Of a stretch of 28,324 nt of DNA, positions 22,703 through 28,324 are shown piece after piece. Numbering within the stretch: position 1 is the first letter of the stretch; each line of letters starts with the position of its first letter. The DNA is from Ectocarpus siliculosus (lineage: Eukaryota > Sar > Phaeophyceae > Ectocarpales > Ectocarpaceae), in contig FN648729.1 of assembly GCA_000310025.1 (NCBI GenBank), forward strand, positions 10,019-38,342, given 5' to 3'. The notes beneath the pieces were generated by a model. It was not told where the DNA came from, did not search any database, and was given only the letters and a program-made list of their open reading frames with translations. The translations under genes and the position numbers were made by a program.

Positions 22703-25700
22703 GAACACACCCGCGGCAAGGATGAAGTTGTGCAACAATTTTCTCCCGGGGCTCAGCGGAAAGCCGGCGTCCTTCTCCAGCTTCGCGTAGCAAAGGGTCG
22801 GAAGGATGAAGGCCAAAAGCGCGCAGCAGCTGCGAAGCAAGAAAAAGAAAGGACAAAGGGTTCCGAAGGGGTGGAGAGGAACGGAGGCTCAGTGCGGTAC
22901 CGGAGTGAGCGGGGGAGGGACGCTACGGGAGGTGGTGCGAAGGCCCTACCCTGGACCATTCGGCATGGTCCTGAGGTCAAACGGCAGCACGCACGCGCGA
23001 CACCAGGCTTAAAACAAACAACGACCACGTGCGGAAGGCATAATGTACGCGCCGAAATTTAAGACATATACCAAAACAGAAGCTCTAAAAACAAATTAAG
23101 TTAAGATTCAGATAAATCAAGAGAGTAACAGCAGTGCAAAATCACAAATCGCTAAATACAGCATCGCTACATACAGCATTCAGAGAAATCAAGGGAGTAT
23201 TACAGCAGTGCAAAATCACAGATCGCTAAATACAGCAGTGCAGAGGAAAAAAAAATACTACAAATCAGTTTGCTCTCAACCATTTCGCTGTGTCGATGAC
23301 ACGTACGTGCTTCCGACAAGCGACACGAAGAGGCCGAAGTTTGGGACCACGCACGCGACCAGCCCCGTCGTGAACACCACCGCCGCCCGAAGAACGTTCC
23401 TGTCTCTCCCGTACGACGGCGAGTGGTGCTGCCTCAGCCACTTGCACTCCAACACCTCCCACACGGGAACCATCCTGGGGGGTTACAAGAGGTGACGAAG
23501 GCGCCGAGCACTCCGTGTAAAGAAAAAAAAACGAATGTCGACGACCAGCTTGCTTCTAAATTAATCAGAATAGCAAAGGCGCGCTGGAGGACACTCAGAC
23601 ACATACGGTCGGGGGCAAACACGGCAAGCGAGGTACCTACAGAACAACGGCAGGGACGGACGGTGGGTGCATGCGTGCACTACGTACAGGACAAGCAGCT
23701 CGAGTGAGTTTGACATCACGTCGGGCGTCGGGCGTAGGTAGGGCAACTTTCTGAGCCGCTTGGAACCCTCTAGAGGGTACAGCCCAACCGCAGTCCAAAG
23801 AGGATCGGCGACCAAAGGCGGCGGTCGGGCGGTCCCCGGTGCTCGCTGGTGTCTGAGTACTCTTTGGCCTTTCGGTAGACATGACCCTTGTCGCTCTCGC
23901 TGTGTGTCTCTATCTGTCTGCCTCTCTCTCTCTCTCTCTCTCTCCCCCCCTCTCTCTCTCTTTCTTTCTGTCTCTCTTTATCGTGCTGTCTGTCTCTGTC
24001 TGTCTGTCTCTGTCTGTCTGTCTGTCTCTCTTTCTTTGGTCTCTCTCTCCCTTGCTGTCTGTCTGTCTCCCTCTCCCTCTTTCTCTCTGTCTGTCTGTCT
24101 GTCTGTCTCTCTTTCTTTGTCTCTCTCTTGCTGTCTGTCTCTGTCTGTCTCTCTCTCCGTCTCTCTCTCTCTCTCTCTCTCCCTCTCTCCCTCTCTCTCG
24201 CTCCCGCTCACATGAGGGGGAAGGTGAAGTACAGGCCGACGCAAAAGCTCAGCTTAACCACCAGCGTCGACGCCGTGGAGCCGATGTTCAGAAGAATTAT
24301 ATCCTGCAGGCGGCGGGAGGGCGGACGTTGATTGGCTGCCGCGCGTGTTAATTCAACAACAGGGTTTGCACGCCTTTCGAAACCAAGCGCGGCTCCTGTT
24401 CCTTGTACAAGACAAGTGTGCGTGTCAGAGGCACGTAGTGTTGTACCGTGTAGCAAGCACGCATCAGCGAGAAGAAAACGCGCCCACGGGGTGCCGCGGA
24501 ATCGAGGCACCCACCCGTACCGGCAGCAACCTCAACTGTCGGAACAGACAACCGCAGCATAGCTAATTGTCCGGACCGCGGAAGAAGACGCGCCCATGGG
24601 GCGCCGCGGAATCGAGACACCCACCAGTTCCCCCAACAACCGCAATTTTCGGAACAGTTCATCGATCGTCCTGGTCGCATACCTCCGTCTCGTCTCCGAA
24701 GGCCATGTACCCCAGCCCTCCCGAAAGCACGCAGAGGACGGTGTAGATCACCATCACCCACGACAGGATCGGCGTGAAGCGTTCCCGGTTAACCATGGCG
24801 TCCTCGATGGGAATCGCCATGCCGATCCTAAACACACGCGACGACAAACCGGTTTCTTTACGGGATTCATGGCAAAACAAAACGTGTGCACTAGGCTATG
24901 ATCTGCCGTCCAAAGAAATGGAGAGAAGAAAAAACAAGCCATGCTGTGGCAAATCGCAAATAATAAACGCGCGCGCAACTCAAAGCGCGCTGAAGCAAAC
25001 AAACCAAGGTCGGCCGTTGCTCAGTCATCCGGTTCGGTCGCGAGGTCCCAAACACCAAGCGCCGCATGTGACCCAACAGTATCTCGGCAACCGAAGCAGC
25101 TGCCCGGGTTAAGTGGCGCAGCCATTGGCGTCATCACCACTCACCCCTCGAAGCAGTACACGGCCACTCCGAACACGAACGGTAGTGCTGCATGCACAAA
25201 AAGTAACGGTGGTAGAGGCGTAGCGGGGGCGGCGCAGGCGACGAGGGGGGTGGGGGGGGTCAGTACTCACACGCAACATCTCCCTTGAAACGGCAATACT
25301 GTCAGCAAGGAAGGAGGAGCAATCGGTCTTACGCCCGTACGTGTGACCGGTGCCCGGGGTGACGCGGAGCGCAGTGCAAGAAGAGCGGGGTATCGCTATT
25401 AATAGATGCCATGTGGCTCGATTGTGCCGGAAACTCTGACCACGATGTAAATACCATGTTTAGCAACACCAACAACAGGGGAGAGCATCAGGGCGGTGTG
25501 ATGGCGAGCGCAGGCACGCAGACGTGCGGCACGATAACAAAATAGCAAGAAACATGACATGGAAACCGTGTTCCTTTCGTCGTTGCTCAAGAACAACCGC
25601 TGGAGTAGTCGACATGCAGCAGCACTCTCCGCCGCCACCGCCACCCAAAAAGACTACGTTACCAAGCTTCGCCGCTGAGACCCTCTCCAACGGCGTCAAG

Positions 25701-27513
25701 ACTGACAGCGGTTCATGATACTAGTGTAGGAGTCGCGACGAGAGCGCGCTGCTTGTGGGCGACAGTGGCATCGTAGGCTTCGTCCCCCCGCGCCCCTTAT
25801 ACACCTGGCCCGTGTGGCGTTCTAAAGGAGCCGTGACATCCGCGTAAAAAATGACCAGCACATTCCGACAATCATCTCTCACATAAGTAGGGAAAGTACA
25901 TGTGACTCTCTTGCTGATAGTCGGCTGCTGCTCCGACTACATACGTGCCTATGACATTATCGAGTCCATGCCCCTTCCGTGTGACCACGGTTCGGAGAAT
26001 CTTCCTACGCGGCAGAAATGCTGTGGGCGCTGATAAAAAGTGACGATAAAAAAAAAATGCATACCTTTCCAGCGGGCCATCGAGATGGATCCGTGGTTCA
26101 TGCTATTACTTCCTGTGGCCACCTATCTATGCTGGCCCACGCCTCAATCCTTCGGCGTGCTCAAGTACTCCGTGGTCCTCTCTCGCGCTCACAAGCGCAA
26201 CAACCGATGACTACAGCGCACGTGTGCAATCTCCGCTGGTGTCCAGAATTTAGGGGGGAACGCGAAATGTGGTCTGCGTCTACGTAGCCCCGCTTTTCCA
26301 ACAGTGATGCGTTATAACTCTTTCGGTTGCAATGAACGTCGGGTTTTCCGTCTCCGAACAAAAAAAAATAGCTAAAAAAATGCATACCTTTCCAATGGGC
26401 CATCGAGATGCTCTCGTGGTTGATGTCCATGAACTCCGCGTCGTCGAAGAACACCACGGCAAGACCCGTCAGGTTCACAACCTAGGTCACGGTTATGGTA
26501 CGGTATACCGTGGCGGCGGATGCGGGTCATGACGCCACGGGTGGTCTAAGCGAACACACGAGTGGTCTGTCTTGGTGCTGGTACAGTAGTAGTACAGTAG
26601 TACAGAGCTATTATACCACCAAGCGGTGGGTAGAACATGCAGGTTTCGGTCCGTGTCAGACAAGGGCCTTGGGGATAGAAACGGGAGGCCCCGTCAGACT
26701 TCACGGAATGTCAGACTTCGCGGAATGTCAGACTTCGCGGAATGTCAGCTTTCATTGAAGGTCAGAATTCACGACATGTCAGCCTTCACGGAATGTCAAA
26801 CTTCACGGAAAGTCAGACTTCACGGAATGTCAGACTTTATGGAACGTCAGAATTCACGGAATACCAGACTTCACGGAATGTCAGATTTCATGGAATACCA
26901 GACTTCACGGAATGTCAGACTTCGCGGACGCGCAACAGCAATAGCGGAAGCATCACACGAGTCAGGTATTGGGACCGCCGAAAGCATTACAAGAGGTTAG
27001 CCAGATTTCGGTTGCGGGGTTGATGTGCACGCATCTATGTACGCCCTGTGCACAGAAAAAAAAAATGCCCTCCCTTTCGTCGGGAGAGGGCCTGCTGTGG
27101 CGCAGGGCTCTATTCCAGTGCTCCTTGTCCCGTCCTTCCATGCCATTTTTGCTATAGACTACTGCCGCTTCCTACGTTGCGCGGCCACTGCTGCCCTTCT
27201 TTCTCTTCGCGCGCTCTGCAGCTTCCGCTCGTTACTCGGCATGCTACACCACTTCGCGCTCTCTTCTCAAAGGAATGGCAGGGAAGGGGGTTCGAATTTC
27301 TTCCCCTCTCGTGACCCCAGGTTTCCGAACAATTAAAGAAGCTACAATCCGAAACTGTTCCACCAATAAACGCCATTTTATTCTGTCTGTTCGACGAATA
27401 AAATTCCCTTTTTTTTCTCACCTCGGCGATAAGCGAAAAGGGAGCGAGGTACTTGAGGTGCTTGATGAGGCACATCAGAACCAGCCCGGGCACACACAGG
27501 AAGATTACCGGCG
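22628..27513 (-). CDS. Amino acid/auxin permease family transporter (AAAP, Aa_trans), 5' truncated by the window
   Basis: Integral membrane transporter that moves amino acids across the plasma or vacuolar membrane, probably with protons; the substrate cannot be told. Exons in transcript order: 27513-27422, 26481-26388, 25187-25145, 24827-24683, 24303-24212, 23474-23307, 22829-22628 (TAG), all phase-consistent, plus an optional eighth exon at 26112-26065. They encode about 265 residues of the C-terminal two thirds. Hydrophobic segments in order: VIFLCVPGLVLMCLIKHL, VVNLTGLAVVFFDD, LPFVFGVAVYCFEG joined to IGMAIPIEDAM (the family's FEGIG...P.E motif), FTPILSWVMVIYTVLCVLSG, LSFCVGLYFTFPLM, AAVVFTTGLVACVVPNFGLF, CCALLAFILPTLCYAKLEKD and NFILAAGVFAMISGTLDTL. 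The first visible exon enters in phase 1, so at least one upstream exon with the N-terminal helices is missing. The introns are loaded with local duplications and satellites. Confidence 0.9.
23106..23236. repeat. Two-copy ~72-bp tandem repeat in a transporter intron
   Basis: Copy 1 at 23106-23163 and copy 2 at 23178-23236 share ATTCAGA-AAATCAAG, ACAGCAGTGCAAAATCACA and ATCGCTAAATACAGCA with few changes. A shorter echo (GCTACATACAGCATTCAG) links them. They lie in the last intron of the transporter gene (22830-23306). Confidence 0.85.
23897..24200. repeat. ~300-bp polypyrimidine (CT/TCTG)n tract, GA-rich in the transporter transcript
   Basis: The plus strand is nearly pure CTCT and CTGT repeats. 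On the transporter's sense strand it is a GAGA/ACAG-rich tract that begins a few bases after the splice donor at 24211 (GTGAGC). It fills the 5' part of the intron 23475-24211. The long Leu/Ser open frames on the plus strand are artefacts. Confidence 0.95.
24469..24658. repeat. Two-copy ~110-bp-period duplication in a transporter intron
   Basis: Copy 1 (24469-24547) and copy 2 (24579-24658) both run GAAGAA..ACGCGCCCA.GGG, then GCCGCGGAATCGAG.CACCCACC, and end TCGGAACAG. They are similar over about 80 bases. Both lie in the intron 24304-24682. Confidence 0.85.
26065..26112 (-). other. Possible cassette exon derived by duplication of the neighbouring transporter exon
   Basis: On the minus strand, an acceptor-like CCACAG is followed by 48 open bases encoding SNSMNHGSISMARWK and a donor GTATGC. 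It copies the end of the upstream exon (26388-26481: DINHESISMAHWK, same GTATGCATTTTTTT donor and intron start). About 31 of the last 40 exon bases match. It enters and leaves in phase 1, exactly the phase of the junction it sits in, so inclusion would add 16 residues without shifting the frame. The acceptor has a weak pyrimidine tract, so it may equally be a dead copy. Confidence 0.45.
26691..26928. repeat. 17-bp minisatellite, 14 tandem copies
   Basis: The unit consensus is ATGTCAGACTTCACGGA. Fourteen consecutive 17-bp units fill 238 bases with substitutions but no change in unit length. It lies in the transporter intron 26482-27421. Plus-strand frames through it give periodic peptides that are not genes. 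Confidence 0.95.
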
Positions 27514-27880
27514 CTTTTTGAAACGAAAACAAGGCATACAGATTCCTACAGCGGGGCAGGAAATGGAAAGGGGTTTCCCAACCGGAGGGGGGAGGGGGGG
27601 GGGCATACGAGAGAGGAGGAAAACAACAGAGGACGTCAGGGCTTGGGTTACTCGCGTTTAGTCATTGTGACGAGCAAAGCGATTCTTCCTACGGGTACTC
27701 TTGGAAAGGTTCGTTCAAGTCTTACAGAAACAACACCAACGATCATCGGGAGCTCTCGTTTACCATTTGCCTCACCCTACACTAAAAGCGTACGGAGGGC
27801 GTCCGTCTTTCTGTCGCCTGCGTTTTATTTTCCCCACATTCGACACGCAAGGTCTTTCGGGATGGAAGACGGCGAGTAGG
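27514..27880. other. Transporter intron sequence, no exon seen
   Basis: This is upstream, in transcript sense, of the first visible transporter exon (acceptor TTTCAAAAAG at about 27514-27523). I looked on the minus strand for an N-terminal membrane-helix exon with a phase-1 donor and found none, so the preceding exon is probably outside the window. Confidence 0.5.
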
Positions 27881-28324
27881 GGGGGGGGGGGGGCCCCCCC
27901 CCCCCCGTTTTTGGGAAACCCCCACAACCCCGGTAACGGGGGAAATTTTCCCCCAATCCCAAAAAAATTGCCCCACCCCAATCTTTTCCCTCCCCCCCCC
28001 CATGACACCCATGCTCCCCCAAAAACCACTTAGGCCCTCAAACCTCCCAAACAACCACCACCACCCCAAAAACCCCAACCACAAAAGGCCCCCCCCTACC
28101 GGACAAAAACTACCCTGTCCCCAACCCCGGGCCCCCTCCAAGCCCCCAACCAACAAAAACAACCGTAACCACCGCAACCACCACCCCAATTTCCCCCCTC
28201 CCCCCCCTCCCCCCCAAAAAACAAAACCCCCCTTAACCACAACCCCCCCAAAAAAAAAAAACACAACAGCAACAACACAAACTTCAACAAAAACAACAAC
28301 AACAACGAATTTGAGCCCGTACCC
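27881..28324. other. Low-quality contig end, possible vector remnant at the tip
   Basis: Runs of G, C and A without codon structure resemble the first 455 bases and indicate unreliable base calls. The last 18 bases (28307-28324, GAATTTGAGCCCGTACCC) resemble the EcoRI-SacI-KpnI part of a pUC polylinker with two substitutions and one missing base. Confidence 0.7.

Noticed and set aside
23760-24351. Ser/Leu-rich plus-strand open frames of about 150 codons
   Set aside because: Translation of the CT/TCTG microsatellite; three overlapping frames are all open because the repeat contains no stop.
26626-27000. Periodic plus-strand open frames with repeated RLHGMSDF-like peptides
   Set aside because: Produced by the 17-bp minisatellite, which repeats in protein every 51 bases; it lies in an intron of a minus-strand gene.
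27272-27313. T-loop-like GGGGTTCGAAT inside a short hairpin
   Set aside because: No acceptor stem, D arm or anticodon arm could be placed around it, so I do not call a tRNA.

Overview
The window is eukaryotic nuclear DNA. It carries three intron-rich protein genes whose exons I assembled by hand from splice signals and reading phase. All the introns I could place are GT-AG except one apparent GC-AG intron. Many short exons are separated by introns of a few hundred to about 1,900 bases, with GC-rich third codon positions, low-complexity protein inserts and abundant micro- and minisatellites. This fits a stramenopile and most resembles a brown alga; that assignment is an inference, since no marker gene is present.

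Layout: (1) 1-455 is homopolymer-stretched, low-quality sequence at a contig end. (2) 466-8994, plus strand, encodes a TPR plus JmjC/cupin-8 protein in 11 exons. It is the 3' part or all of the gene; the 5' end runs into the poor sequence. Exon 6 needs a one-base deletion in a 7-C run to stay in frame. The first iron-ligand histidine of the JmjC HxD motif reads as proline. (3) 8995-10287 is the gap between two convergent genes. (4) 10288-18180, minus strand, is a 13-exon gene for a predicted ~1,330-residue protein I cannot assign to any family. All 12 junctions are phase-consistent, and it includes 29-bp and 44-bp micro-exons and long Ser-, Gly- and Ala-rich tracts. (5) 18181-22627 is about 4.4 kb without a convincing gene. 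(6) 22628-27513, minus strand, is the C-terminal part (8 exons) of an amino acid/auxin permease (AAAP, Aa_trans) membrane transporter whose 5' exons lie outside the window. (7) 27514-27880 has no recognisable coding, and 27881-28324 is again low-quality sequence, ending in an 18-base string resembling a pUC polylinker.

The genes do not form an operon or an obvious functional unit. The most distinctive features are the transporter gene, which contains at least five separate local tandem duplications (including a possible in-frame duplicated cassette exon), and the large unassigned minus-strand gene.
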